Shown in pieces: positions 1-8,392 of a DNA stretch of 64,000 nt (position 1 is its first letter; each line of letters opens with the position of its first letter). Both the position numbers and the translations under genes were made by a program. The DNA comes from Pseudomonadales bacterium (GTDB taxonomy: Bacteria > Pseudomonadota > Gammaproteobacteria > Pseudomonadales > Azotimanducaceae). The DNA is taken from NCBI GenBank assembly GCA_019090615.1, contig JAHRVQ010000022.1, positions 96,898-160,897 on the forward strand, given 5' to 3'. The notes beneath the pieces are model-generated. The model ran no database searches, had not been told where the DNA came from, and saw only the letters and a program-made list of their open reading frames with translations.

Positions 1-952
1 TGGCAAATTCCCGTGCGGTGTCGATATTACTTATCTCAATACCGTCGTAGAGCTTATTCCATAGCCAGGTTAGCAATATATGAAAAAACCGCACTACCCG
101 ATAGGATTGATGGGCAGCTATTTCGTTGGCCTGATTCAGGGCGCGCTTTTCAATAACTGTGCGGCTTTTTTTACTCTCCTGCGTCACCTGATCGATGGCT
201 CGCTGGACGTTGGAGCTTGATAGCATGGAATTGATCAGAGTCCGTCGATGAGACAGGTCAGGGCCGATAATCGCCTGTCGTTGGCGATTGAAGTGAACTC
301 TTGCTAAGCGTAACAGTTTTCTTACCTGTTTATGCTGATCCGGTTCGCTATTAATAAGGCTTCGAAGATCAATAGGTTGACTAAATTGCACCAGAATGTG
401 ATTGCGATGAAATATGCCTGCGAGCAGTTTTTTGAATCGACTTGAGGCAGTCCAGTTATCAGACAGTAGCTGCTTGAATATAGATTTTTCTTTATCTGGT
501 TGATGCCCCCAGTAGAGGGATACGGGGACTATTTTAATGTTATTGGCGAGGCTGGGTTGTTGTTCCACCAGCGATAACATACGTGCAGATTGGCTACGCT
601 GGGTTTTGCGGCCTAACGCCCCTTCTGGATGGGCAAGGAAGAAAAATGCGCGGGCGGCCATGGTGCTATGTATTTGTTGTCTGGCCTGTTTATCTGCTTT
701 GGATTGATTCGTATTATCTGCAATGTTAATGCATTTGATGCTATCAATTGGGCGGGGTAAATTGTTACTCTGGCAAGCCTGATCAGTAACCAGCAGATCA
801 GCGATAGAGCGAGCGGGTAATACATAACATACCGCATCGGTTTCATTCAGGCTTAAATGCTTATTGTCGCAACCTAAAATAGTGGGCCGAATCCAGCGAG
901 ATAAAATGCGTTGGGCAATATGAAATCGAAAGGATCTCAACCTGTCTAGCAT
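1..952 (-). CDS. plsB: Glycerol-3-phosphate 1-O-acyltransferase PlsB, N-terminal part (cut by window edge)
   Basis: PlsB transfers an acyl group from acyl-ACP or acyl-CoA to sn-glycerol-3-phosphate, the first step of phospholipid synthesis, at the inner membrane. Reading leftward from an ATG at 952-950 gives an open frame of about 317 residues with no stop before the edge. Its layout follows the N-terminal third of proteobacterial PlsB: HPEGALGRK, then KIVPVSLYWGHQPDKEKS, a LARVHFNRQRQAIIGP segment, and finally WNKLYDGIEISNI. In E. coli PlsB the last segment lies just before the catalytic HRSHMD block, so the active site is outside the window. An AAAGG sequence lies about 13 bases before the start. 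It follows gspD on the same strand after 54 bases. Identification rests on remembered E. coli PlsB blocks; the reaction is family knowledge. Confidence 0.85.
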   Translation of the reverse strand, partial: MLDRLRSFRFHIAQRILSRWIRPTILGCDNKHLSLNETDAVCYVLPARSIADLLVTDQACQSNNLPRPIDSIKCINIADNTNQSKADKQARQQIHSTMAARAFFFLAHPEGALGRKTQRSQSARMLSLVEQQPSLANNIKIVPVSLYWGHQPDKEKSIFKQLLSDNWTASSRFKKLLAGIFHRNHILVQFSQPIDLRSLINSEPDQHKQVRKLLRLARVHFNRQRQAIIGPDLSHRRTLINSMLSSSNVQRAIDQVTQESKKSRTVIEKRALNQANEIAAHQSYRVVRFFHILLTWLWNKLYDGIEISNIDTAREFA

Positions 953-1006
953 TGTTAGTTTTAACCTTTATAGGTGCCGTTTATATATAAGCATCGTTAA
1001 AACAAG

Positions 1007-2944
1007 CTATTTGTCATCGGCTTGAGACATACTTTTACCATCAAAAATGCCGTTTATGGCATCTGTTGCGTTCTGGCCGGTAATTTCGACTTCCCATACA
1101 CCATTAAATTTACGCTCGGCTTCATTGCGCATAGTCTCTTTTGTGGTGAGTACAGTGGCGCGTAGAAATACCATCAAGTTTCTTTTTTCGATTATTTTGG
1201 ATTTGCTCTTAAACAGGTAGCCTAATACCGGTACATCTTTTAACAAGGGCACGCCGCTTTCAATTTCTGTGGTTTTATCGCGTATTAATCCACCTAGCAC
1301 TATAACCTCGCCGTTATCGGCCAGTACGGTTGTTTCAATGGTGCGTTTGTTGGTAATCAGGTCCGCTGAACCATCCGTGCCAATGCTAAGCGCATTAGAC
1401 GTGCGATCAACTTCTGATACTTCCTGGTTTATTTCAAGCCGAATTAATGCGCCATCATGGACATGGGGCGTAACCTGTAAAGTCAGGCCTACGTCTTCAC
1501 GCTGAATAGTGGTAAAGGGGTTGTTTACGCCATTATTACCTGAAGTTGTTGAACCTGTTCTAAAGGGTACATTTTGTCCAACCACTATTTTTGCTTCTTC
1601 ATTATCCATGGTGGTGATGCTGGGTGTTGACAGCAGGTTAACGTCGGTATTTGACTCAAGCGCCTGAACCAGCACGGCAAAATTAAGTCCGCCGGAACTG
1701 GCTTTACCACCGACCAGAACTGGTTTGGTGCCAAGGTCTGGCAAAGCAATTATGCCGCTATTGTCATCGCTATCCCTGCTGTTAATGGCTGAAATAGCCG
1801 ACGTGATGATGCCGGTTAGTGTCCCGTTAGGGTTAGTGCTGGCCACAGGTATTGCGCTGGAGGAGCCATCTGCGATAGCAAATTCAGTGCCCAATTCACG
1901 GTTAAAGTCTACCGCGACTTCGATGATGGCGGCCTCAATAAGCACCTGTAAGCGTCTGATATCCAGTTGGCTGATAATATCTTTTAATTCAGCCATCGTG
2001 CCAGGGTTAGCCCTGATCACCAGCGCATTCAGTGCCGGGTCGGCCTGAATACTGGTTTTAACATCCTGGCCATTTTTACCGTCGGATTCGCTATCGGAAA
2101 CCAGATTTTTCAAAATATCAGCCAGTTCTGTGGCGTCAGAATGTGCCAGCCGTACTACCTGAATAGCACCCGCTCTATTCGATGGCACATCAAGTGATGC
2201 CACAAGTTCTGCGACCTTGGCGAGGGTATCCTGGGCCCCTTTGATAATAAGGCTATTGGTTCTTTCACTGGCAACAACGGTGATTTTATTGGGTCCTTTG
2301 GCGCCCTTGCCAATTTGTGCTGGGGCCAGTTTTTCGAGTAATGCAACGATATCTTCAACCCAGGCTTCCTTTAGCTGGATGATGAGTTCGGTATTTTTAT
2401 CGGCGATATCGATTCGCTCTATGACCCGTGTCAATCTGGAAATATTAGCTGCATGGTCGCTGATAATCAGCGCATTCGGCTCTGTCAGGCCTGCTATATG
2501 GCCATATTGAGGGATCAATGGTCGGAGGATTTTCACCAGATCCACTGAGGGTGTATTTCTTACCGGGATAACTGTGGTGATAAGCTCTTCGCCATTCGGT
2601 GCACGGGCGAAATCGTTGGGGTTGCCGCTTTGTTTGGCCAAAACCTGCTGAACAATTTTAACCACATTACCGCTGGGAATGGCGGCATAACCATGTACCC
2701 GTAAGACGCTTAGAAATAGCTCGTATATGGCTTCAGAATCCATTTTAGTACTGGATATAACTGTGACATTACCTTTAACCCTGGGGTCAATAATAAAACT
2801 TCGGCCGGTGATTGCCGAGACCTGAGTAGTAAACTCCCGAATATCGGCATTCTTAAGGTTTATTTTCCAGTTATCCTGGCTGATCGCAGTGGGCGTTAGG
2901 ATCAATAGCAGGACTAATAATATCCAGCGTCGAATTAACAACAT
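1007..2944 (-). CDS. gspD: Type II secretion system secretin GspD
   Basis: GspD forms the outer-membrane channel through which the type II system exports folded proteins. The 645-residue product starts with a signal peptide (basic MLLIRR, hydrophobic core to about residue 22). Next comes the N0 domain (WKINLKNADIREF...) and repeated KH-like N1-N3 domains with the typical phrases ALIISDHAANISRL, NSLIIKGAQ and NALVIRA. The C-terminal secretin domain includes VPFRTG, EVIVLGGLIRDKT and VPVLGYLFKSKSK. Length and order are normal for GspD. It is the third gene of a leftward N-C-D cluster, 207 bases after gspC. gspE to gspM do not follow; plsB does. No lipoprotein-type N-terminus is seen, so a pilotin may be needed (inference). 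Confidence 0.95.
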   Translation of the reverse strand: MLLIRRWILLVLLLILTPTAISQDNWKINLKNADIREFTTQVSAITGRSFIIDPRVKGNVTVISSTKMDSEAIYELFLSVLRVHGYAAIPSGNVVKIVQQVLAKQSGNPNDFARAPNGEELITTVIPVRNTPSVDLVKILRPLIPQYGHIAGLTEPNALIISDHAANISRLTRVIERIDIADKNTELIIQLKEAWVEDIVALLEKLAPAQIGKGAKGPNKITVVASERTNSLIIKGAQDTLAKVAELVASLDVPSNRAGAIQVVRLAHSDATELADILKNLVSDSESDGKNGQDVKTSIQADPALNALVIRANPGTMAELKDIISQLDIRRLQVLIEAAIIEVAVDFNRELGTEFAIADGSSSAIPVASTNPNGTLTGIITSAISAINSRDSDDNSGIIALPDLGTKPVLVGGKASSGGLNFAVLVQALESNTDVNLLSTPSITTMDNEEAKIVVGQNVPFRTGSTTSGNNGVNNPFTTIQREDVGLTLQVTPHVHDGALIRLEINQEVSEVDRTSNALSIGTDGSADLITNKRTIETTVLADNGEVIVLGGLIRDKTTEIESGVPLLKDVPVLGYLFKSKSKIIEKRNLMVFLRATVLTTKETMRNEAERKFNGVWEVEITGQNATDAINGIFDGKSMSQADDK

Positions 2945-3151
2945 AAATAGATTAACTACCTGTGAAAAGGGGCATGTTACTTTAATTAGGGATTTAACCC
3001 AATCAAGAATCAGTGCGTGAAAAAAACAAAAATGAAATGTTTGAGCAATTTGCTAAAAAATTTGAACCACAAAAGTTATTACAGTCTAGGGAATCCCTGC
3101 TTAAAGTCCATTTACCGCTCGGTGGTGCCTAGTCATTTAATCAGGGCTTAT

Positions 3152-4120
3152 TTAGTTAGGAACCGGCACGGTAACAAAAAACCTACGTGCGCCTCGCTGA
3201 ACCTCTACCCGTACTCTTTTTGAGGCAATGGCCTTATTAATTAATGAGCGGTCATTTTGTATATTGCCAACCGGTTGGCCATTGACTGATAAAACCACAT
3301 CACCCTGTTGCAGTCCGGCCTGGCGTAACATTGACTGTGAAACTTCAGCGCCGATTTTATAGCCATTTGCGGATGAATTATCGACTGGCACCAGACCAAA
3401 TTCATCCAGTACAGCCTGAGGTTCCTGGTCGAGACGTTGCTGGTAACTTGCCAGCTGTTGGCGAAATTCTGAGCTACGGTTACGATTGCCTCGATTTCGC
3501 GAGAGGTCCTGGGTGCGTTGGGTAATACGTTCTCGAATTTGTTGCAGGCGAGTTTCACTTTGTTGTTGATTAGCGGGGTTGGAAAAACTGGCAGTTGTTG
3601 TGTTAGCTGTGTTCGCTGTATTGTCTGGGAACTTTTCTATTGATGTGCCTTCGTAAAAGGCCAGTTTTTCAATGCGTGAGCCTCTTTTAATTAGCACATA
3701 GTTATTAAATACAGCATTTAAAATGGCATTGCCGGGTAACCTGTCGTCGATATGATAAAGCTCTCCGGGTTTGCCTTTGCTGGCGACAATGGCACTTGCA
3801 TCGGCCGGGTCTTCGGTGGTGAATACGCCCTGAAGTTCCAGGTTCAGGGTGGTGATGGGTGCTTCGATTTGCTTTGTTACTATTTCTGTTTCGGTCACGG
3901 TACCAAACAGGTTTAATTTATCGATGTTAAAATTTTGTTGCTGCCTGGTGGCTTGTCTGGATTGATTAGGTGTGGCTATAAATTCTACCTGGCTCAAATT
4001 TTCGATAAAAAATAATGCAGCCTGGGCGAGGGATATAAAGATTAAAAAAACCAGAAATATATTTGCCGCAGTGCTCAGCAGCTTGTTATTTTTGCTGACC
4101 AAATCCATGAGTGTTTCCAA
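3152..4120 (-). CDS. gspC: Type II secretion system inner-membrane protein GspC
   Basis: GspC links the inner-membrane platform of the type II system to the secretin GspD. The 322-residue protein has a short cytoplasmic N-terminus, one membrane segment at about residues 17-38, and a periplasmic homology-region domain around 90-140 (LNLELQGVFTTEDPADASAIV, YHIDDRLPG). A glutamine/arginine-rich linker follows, then a C-terminal PDZ domain from about 235 (GYKIGAEVSQ, LRQAGLQQGDVVLSVNG). The HR domain is known to contact N0 of GspD. A second in-frame ATG four codons in (4108) could equally be the start. It lies between gspN upstream and gspD downstream on the same strand. Confidence 0.9.
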   Translation of the reverse strand: METLMDLVSKNNKLLSTAANIFLVFLIFISLAQAALFFIENLSQVEFIATPNQSRQATRQQQNFNIDKLNLFGTVTETEIVTKQIEAPITTLNLELQGVFTTEDPADASAIVASKGKPGELYHIDDRLPGNAILNAVFNNYVLIKRGSRIEKLAFYEGTSIEKFPDNTANTANTTTASFSNPANQQQSETRLQQIRERITQRTQDLSRNRGNRNRSSEFRQQLASYQQRLDQEPQAVLDEFGLVPVDNSSANGYKIGAEVSQSMLRQAGLQQGDVVLSVNGQPVGNIQNDRSLINKAIASKRVRVEVQRGARRFFVTVPVPN

Positions 4121-4293
4121 AGTATGTCCCTTAATGCATCAGCTTGGGTAACGATTCATTAATTGCTACGAACAAGTAATGATCCGCGATTGTATCTGTT
4201 TAGCGTATGTCAGTATTTTCGGTTTCATTGTTTGCTCTTAAGCCGCTAATTGTCTGCTCTTAATCTACTATATAGTTGATAGTTGGCGTTTAT

Positions 4294-5133
4294 CTAAAAT
4301 ACCTGTTCTTCAAACTCTAGCACAGTGTCATCCAAATTAGTGCCAGAAGGCCAGGGAAGTCGTGCCAGGTCAAAGATGCGCGCTTTGACTTTTACCCGAA
4401 TCCAGCCATCTTGTTTGAGTTCGATATTGATTAAGGGTTCATTATTATGCTGAATCTCTAATCCCAGGATTTCACTCTGTAGAGAAATTATCCCGTCAAG
4501 GGCCGGTAGGTTAAATACCTGGGTGGCACCATCGGGGGCCCTGGAAGTGATTTTGCCACCTGGCCAGGTAATAGTGCCGTTTGCCTGTTGGAGCCATTTC
4601 AAATCAGATGCCAGGTTAATTTGGCCCACATTAATGGCGCCACTGAAAGTCAAACCCTGCGGCTGACTAATTGCGTTGATGTAAGTGCTGCCTATATCCC
4701 CGCGTAAGTTGGTAATCACTATCTTGTTACTTTTTGCTACCACCTCAGCCATTAGATGATGGGCGATACCTTTCGCGCTAAGATCAAGGTCTATTGCCAA
4801 TGGGATGATAGTATTGTCCTCGGCGGGGTTTATTTTAGATGTATCTTGTTCGGTGGCAGCCTTTGTAGAAGGTGGGTCGGTGGATATGAAGGGCATCAGC
4901 TGCCAACTCAGCAGGCTATTGGGGAAATCGCGATATTGTAATTCGGCCAGTCCATCCCATACCGTGCCACTAACGAGCAATACCTGTAAATCAGGCAAAG
5001 GCTGGTTGGCATTGGTATTTGCATTATTATTCAGCAGTGACCAGATTGGCGCTGCTGGCGCTCGTACTAACAGAAACCCTAAAAAACTAATGAGGGCAAC
5101 GAAGCAAAAACCGGATAATCGAATCAGAGACAT
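4294..5133 (-). CDS. gspN: Type II secretion system protein GspN
   Basis: GspN is an accessory, inner-membrane anchored protein of some type II secretion systems; its exact role is not settled. The 279-residue product has one N-terminal membrane segment (about residues 7-25, FCFVALISFLGFLLV). A periplasmic region follows with the phrases VLLVSGTVWDGLAELQY, PNSLLSWQL and LTFSGAINVGQINL, which I associate with the GspN family. It is the first gene of the leftward gspN-C-D group, with 173 bases before gspC. Position next to gspC supports the call. The assignment is less certain than for GspC and GspD because the family is poorly conserved. Confidence 0.75.
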   Translation of the reverse strand: MSLIRLSGFCFVALISFLGFLLVRAPAAPIWSLLNNNANTNANQPLPDLQVLLVSGTVWDGLAELQYRDFPNSLLSWQLMPFISTDPPSTKAATEQDTSKINPAEDNTIIPLAIDLDLSAKGIAHHLMAEVVAKSNKIVITNLRGDIGSTYINAISQPQGLTFSGAINVGQINLASDLKWLQQANGTITWPGGKITSRAPDGATQVFNLPALDGIISLQSEILGLEIQHNNEPLINIELKQDGWIRVKVKARIFDLARLPWPSGTNLDDTVLEFEEQVF

Positions 5134-5214
5134 GATATTGACATTATTAGTACAAAACTTTCATAAATGGAGGGTCAGTAAAGATGGGCAGCTAATGTGG
5201 GCATCCAGGAAAAT

Positions 5215-5619
5215 CTATAACCAGTTTACTTGATGCTGACCTTCTTTTGTGAATCGAAACCAGCCACCGTCATCCTGACCTTCCCAACCTCCGGTACTAC
5301 AACGGACTTCGATTTGATCATCCTGTTCGATGAAATAATCAAAGGCTACTTCGGCACAATCTTTATCCGTTGGCCACTGAGTTTTATTTTGTTTGAACCA
5401 GAGTGAAATAAAACCGCCTTTGGCCGCTTTTGCATTAATCAGACATTCCATATTACTTTGATCAGAGGATGAATTTTGATCGCTGTTCAGGCTGCAATAG
5501 TGCGAGTTTTTGTCTTTGTTAAGGTCAAGCAGCTTGAAATGGGTTTGTAGCCAAACGAGTGCCATTTCAGGTGAAACGCCCTTGAGATAGATTTCCAGAT
5601 CTGGAAAAGGCTCATTCAT
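5215..5619 (-). CDS. Hypothetical protein, 134 residues
   Basis: I do not recognise this protein. It has no signal peptide or membrane segment and looks soluble and acidic. It contains one serine/asparagine-rich stretch in the middle (SDQNSSSDQSN) and a tryptophan-rich second half (WFKQNKTQWP, TGGWEGQDDGGWFRFT), ending in VNWL. The frame is open from ATG to stop between gspN (81 bases downstream) and dapE (69 bases upstream) on the same strand. No better frame exists here, and the neighbouring genes leave exactly this space. The TGGWEGQDDGGWFRF block looks structured rather than random. It may be transcribed with dapE; function unknown. Confidence 0.6.
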   Translation of the reverse strand: MNEPFPDLEIYLKGVSPEMALVWLQTHFKLLDLNKDKNSHYCSLNSDQNSSSDQSNMECLINAKAAKGGFISLWFKQNKTQWPTDKDCAEVAFDYFIEQDDQIEVRCSTGGWEGQDDGGWFRFTKEGQHQVNWL

Positions 5620-5688
5620 AGGTTGTGACCTTCTGCTTTACAGTTATGTTCATAGCGTCAATTTAGACCGTCAATGCAAATCATCTTT

Positions 5689-6852
5689 TCAGATCAGCAA
5701 TTGATCTAAGATCTGCCGATAAACGCGGGTCAAATTGTATAGATCGTCAATTAAGACGTGCTCGTTGAGTTTGTGGATAGTCGCGTTGCAAGGACCTAAT
5801 TCCACTACCTGGGTACCTGTTGGAGCAATAAATCGCCCATCTGATGTGCCACCAGAGGTGGATAGTTCGGGTTTAATGGCAAGGATTTTTTGTACGGCTT
5901 GTTCAACTGCTGGGATAAGTTCGCCGCCAACCGTTAGAAATGGATTGCCAGACAGGGTCCAGATTATGTCGTAGTTAAGCTGGTATTTATCCAGCACGGC
6001 TTCCAGGCGTTGCTTTAAACTCTGTTCAGTTGATTCTGTAGAGAAGCGAAAATTGAGCAGTAACTCCATATCGCCGGGGATTATATTAGTCACGCCAGTG
6101 CCTGAGTGTATATTGGATATCTGCATTGATGTGGGCGGGAAGAAATCGTTGCCAGCATCCCATTGGGTATTGGTTAATTCGGTTAATGCCGGCATGGCCA
6201 TATGAATTGGATTGCTGGCATCCTGTGGATAGGCGACATGACCTTGAATGCCGCGTATTTTTAGATTGCAATGTAATGATCCGCGGCGACCCGTTTTAAC
6301 CACGTCACCCAATTGTTGGCTACTGGTTGGTTCGCCGATTAAGCACCAGTCGAGTTCGATATTGCGCGCCTTGAGTGTTTCAATGACCTTTTTTGTGCCG
6401 TTGATAGCATCAGCTTCTTCGTCGCTGGTGATTAAGAAGGCCAGCGTGCCTGAATGGTCAGGGTGGTCGGCTAAAAATCGTTCAGTGGCGGTTAGCATTG
6501 CGGCGAGAGAACCTTTCATGTCGGCTGCGCCGCGGCCGTGGAGAGCACCGTTAATGCGACTGGGCTCAAAGGGTGGTGTATGCCATTCTGATAGCGGCCC
6601 GGGAGGTACAACATCGGTATGGCCAGCAAATACAAAATAGGGCGCACCCTCGCCATGACAGGCCCACAGGTTGGTCACATCGCCGAAAGGCATATCTTCA
6701 ACAGTAAATTGCATGGCGCGCAGTTGATCGCCGATAATTTTCTGGCAGCCAGCATCAGCGGGTGAAATGGACGTTAGACGAATAAGGTTTTCTGTTAGTT
6801 CAAGGGTTGCGGCATCGGTCTTTCTAAATGCCTGCGGGTCAGTTTTATTCAT
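5689..6852 (-). CDS. dapE: Succinyl-diaminopimelate desuccinylase DapE
   Basis: DapE hydrolyses N-succinyl-LL-2,6-diaminopimelate to LL-diaminopimelate and succinate in the lysine and peptidoglycan-precursor pathway, in the cytoplasm. The 387-residue product is an M20-family di-zinc hydrolase. Visible ligands are the histidine of GHTDVVPPG (about residue 78), the aspartate of AADMKG, the glutamate pair of TSDEEADA (catalytic base and metal ligand), the glutamate of IGEPTS and the histidine of [10 protein letters not shown]. The substrate loop [13 protein letters not shown] is typical of DapE rather than ArgE. About ten extra N-terminal residues compared with the usual 375-380 suggest that an internal start is possible. 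It is flanked on the same strand by an unknown small gene and a tyrosine phosphatase. Confidence 0.95.
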   Translation of the reverse strand: MNKTDPQAFRKTDAATLELTENLIRLTSISPADAGCQKIIGDQLRAMQFTVEDMPFGDVTNLWACHGEGAPYFVFAGHTDVVPPGPLSEWHTPPFEPSRINGALHGRGAADMKGSLAAMLTATERFLADHPDHSGTLAFLITSDEEADAINGTKKVIETLKARNIELDWCLIGEPTSSQQLGDVVKTGRRGSLHCNLKIRGIQGHVAYPQDASNPIHMAMPALTELTNTQWDAGNDFFPPTSMQISNIHSGTGVTNIIPGDMELLLNFRFSTESTEQSLKQRLEAVLDKYQLNYDIIWTLSGNPFLTVGGELIPAVEQAVQKILAIKPELSTSGGTSDGRFIAPTGTQVVELGPCNATIHKLNEHVLIDDLYNLTRVYRQILDQLLI

Positions 6853-6941
6853 AAATCATTATTCGTTCTGAATGGCCAGGTCTGCGTGTTGATGGACAAT
6901 ATAATTAGCCAGCTGGGTTTTAGAGAGATTCTCAATTATGA

Positions 6942-7739
6942 CTAATATTGTATCAGTCTGCGCTTGATTTTAGACTGGGCTTTTTGATCTAGCCCAGCTG
7001 CATTAAAATACGCTGCGTAGGAGCCGTGTTGGTTGATGACCTGAGTCAGTGCGGCGCGTAAATATTCTTCTTTAACACCAGCGATTAGATTCAGGCTTTG
7101 GGTATCTACACGGTCACCGTATCTTTTCTTGAAGCCGGGTGCCATGCGTTTTATTAGTTCATCGGCCTGGTTGGTCAGTAAATAATCGTCATACACGTCT
7201 GCTTCGGCGACGCCGAGCATTAATAAAATCATTGCTGCACCAAAACCGGTGCGATCTTTGCCAGCAGAACAATGGAGTAAGAATCCTGTCTCAACATTTT
7301 TTAATTCGCTAAACAGGCGGCTGTAGTCAGCGATATGGTCTCGGGCTATCTCCTGGGTTACTTGCTGCATGAAACTAATAAGCTTGTTATGGTCCTGTCT
7401 GGCTTCTTTAAAGCTTGCTTGCATTTGCGACGAACTGCCTGGTGCAATGGGGATATGTACTCGGCAGCTAAAGCTCTCGTGGCCAGGTGTTGGATCAAAT
7501 TTGATTTCATCATTGCGCCGTAGGTCGCAGATAACACCGATATTTAATTGGGTAAAACTGGCATATGCAGTTTCAGGGATGCCTGCCATGGAGCCGCAGC
7601 GAAATAGTTTGCCCAGTTTGACGTGGCCGCCATCAACGGTTTTATAACCGCCAAAGTCGCGGAAATTGAGGCTGCCCTCAATTGGGATAAATCGTGCATC
7701 CCTGGCTTTATTGGCAATATCTGTGGGTAACTGGGTCAT
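6942..7739 (-). CDS. Tyrosine/serine-type protein phosphatase (Y_phosphatase3 family)
   Basis: This 265-residue soluble protein carries the cysteine-phosphatase signature HCSAGKDRTG, with the catalytic Cys near residue 157 and Arg near 163. The N-terminal block LNFRDFGGYKT is typical of the bacterial tyrosine phosphatase family that includes Mycobacterium PtpB and lipid-phosphatase-like enzymes. CDLRRNDE, the conserved aspartate/arginine loop, is also present. By family knowledge it removes phosphate from phosphotyrosine, phosphoserine/threonine or phosphoinositides; the substrate here is unknown. It sits 89 bases upstream of dapE on the same strand, so co-transcription is possible but no functional link is evident. 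No signal peptide is seen, so a cytoplasmic location is likely. Confidence 0.88.
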   Translation of the reverse strand: MTQLPTDIANKARDARFIPIEGSLNFRDFGGYKTVDGGHVKLGKLFRCGSMAGIPETAYASFTQLNIGVICDLRRNDEIKFDPTPGHESFSCRVHIPIAPGSSSQMQASFKEARQDHNKLISFMQQVTQEIARDHIADYSRLFSELKNVETGFLLHCSAGKDRTGFGAAMILLMLGVAEADVYDDYLLTNQADELIKRMAPGFKKRYGDRVDTQSLNLIAGVKEEYLRAALTQVINQHGSYAAYFNAAGLDQKAQSKIKRRLIQY

Positions 7740-7875
7740 TATTGTTTGTGGCTCGGTTTTGATCGCAGTTGCGCGAGGCTATGTCAATATTTTTTAGAAA
7801 CCGAACTATAGCAGAATTAGATTTTTTGCTCAGCGCTATTTGCTCTTCAATATTAAGGCCAAATATTGCAAACAC

Positions 7876-7909
7876 AAATCGGCCAGATGTAAAGTTATCT
7901 GGCCGATTT
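7876..7909 (-). terminator. Hairpin terminator downstream of the thiolase/DUF35 pair
   Basis: A perfect 13-bp inverted repeat (AAATCGGCCAGAT and its complement, 8-base loop) lies about 60 bases past the stop of the DUF35 gene. On the minus strand it is followed by TTTGTGTTTG. On the plus strand it is followed by five Ts, so it may act in both directions, although the gene on the left points away. Confidence 0.7.
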
Positions 7910-7969
7910 TTGGACATACGTTAAAGGAAAGTACTTATAGACTAATTATCTGGGATATAAATAGCGTTT

Positions 7970-8389
7970 TTAAACCGGCTTGAATAGCGGAATATTAAGT
8001 GCTTCATGCTCTTCCCATTCCAGCTGCACTCTTTGGCCAATTTTAACTTCGTCAGCATCTATACCAACAACATTCGATAAAATACGTGGCCCTTCATCCA
8101 TATCAATAAAGGCGACGGTATAAGGTGCCATATTTCTGAAAAATGGGTGATAGCTTTGACGTACGATGCTAAAAGTATATACGGTGCCGGTGCCTGCCGC
8201 TTTTTTCCACACCAGGTTGCCGGAGGTACAGCCAGTGCAGTGCCGGCGTGAATAGAATATGACGGTTTCGCAATTATCACATTGCTGGTAGCGAAATTCT
8301 TTTTCTTTGGTGCCCGCCCAGAATTCTTGACTGTCGAGTTCTTTGTGTTTTGGTAGTGGCCTTGTTATTTCTCGTTTTGTTTTAGTCAT
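7970..8389 (-). CDS. DUF35 zinc-ribbon/OB-fold acyl-CoA-associated protein
   Basis: This 139-residue protein has the two-part DUF35 structure. An N-terminal rubredoxin-like zinc ribbon carries the cysteine pairs CDNC and CTGC at about residues 37-55. A C-terminal OB fold follows (GTGTVYTFSIVRQSYHPFF, PYTVAFIDMDEGPRILSNVVG). Proteins of this family bind acyl-CoA and act as obligate partners of thiolase-like enzymes, for example the DUF35 part of ChsH2 with the aldolase Ltp2 in steroid side-chain degradation, or the partner of archaeal HMG-CoA synthase. It starts three bases after the stop of the upstream thiolase-like gene, so the two are almost certainly co-translated. Partnership with that protein is a strong inference from gene order. 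Confidence 0.9.
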   Translation of the reverse strand: MTKTKREITRPLPKHKELDSQEFWAGTKEKEFRYQQCDNCETVIFYSRRHCTGCTSGNLVWKKAAGTGTVYTFSIVRQSYHPFFRNMAPYTVAFIDMDEGPRILSNVVGIDADEVKIGQRVQLEWEEHEALNIPLFKPV

Positions 8390-8392
8390 GAT

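Noticed and set aside
4805..5233. 142-codon plus-strand frame opposite gspN
   Set aside because: It lies on the opposite strand of gspN and has no family resemblance or ribosome site.
7708..7917. 69-codon minus-strand frame upstream of the phosphatase gene
   Set aside because: It overlaps the phosphatase start and contains the terminator hairpin at 7876-7909.
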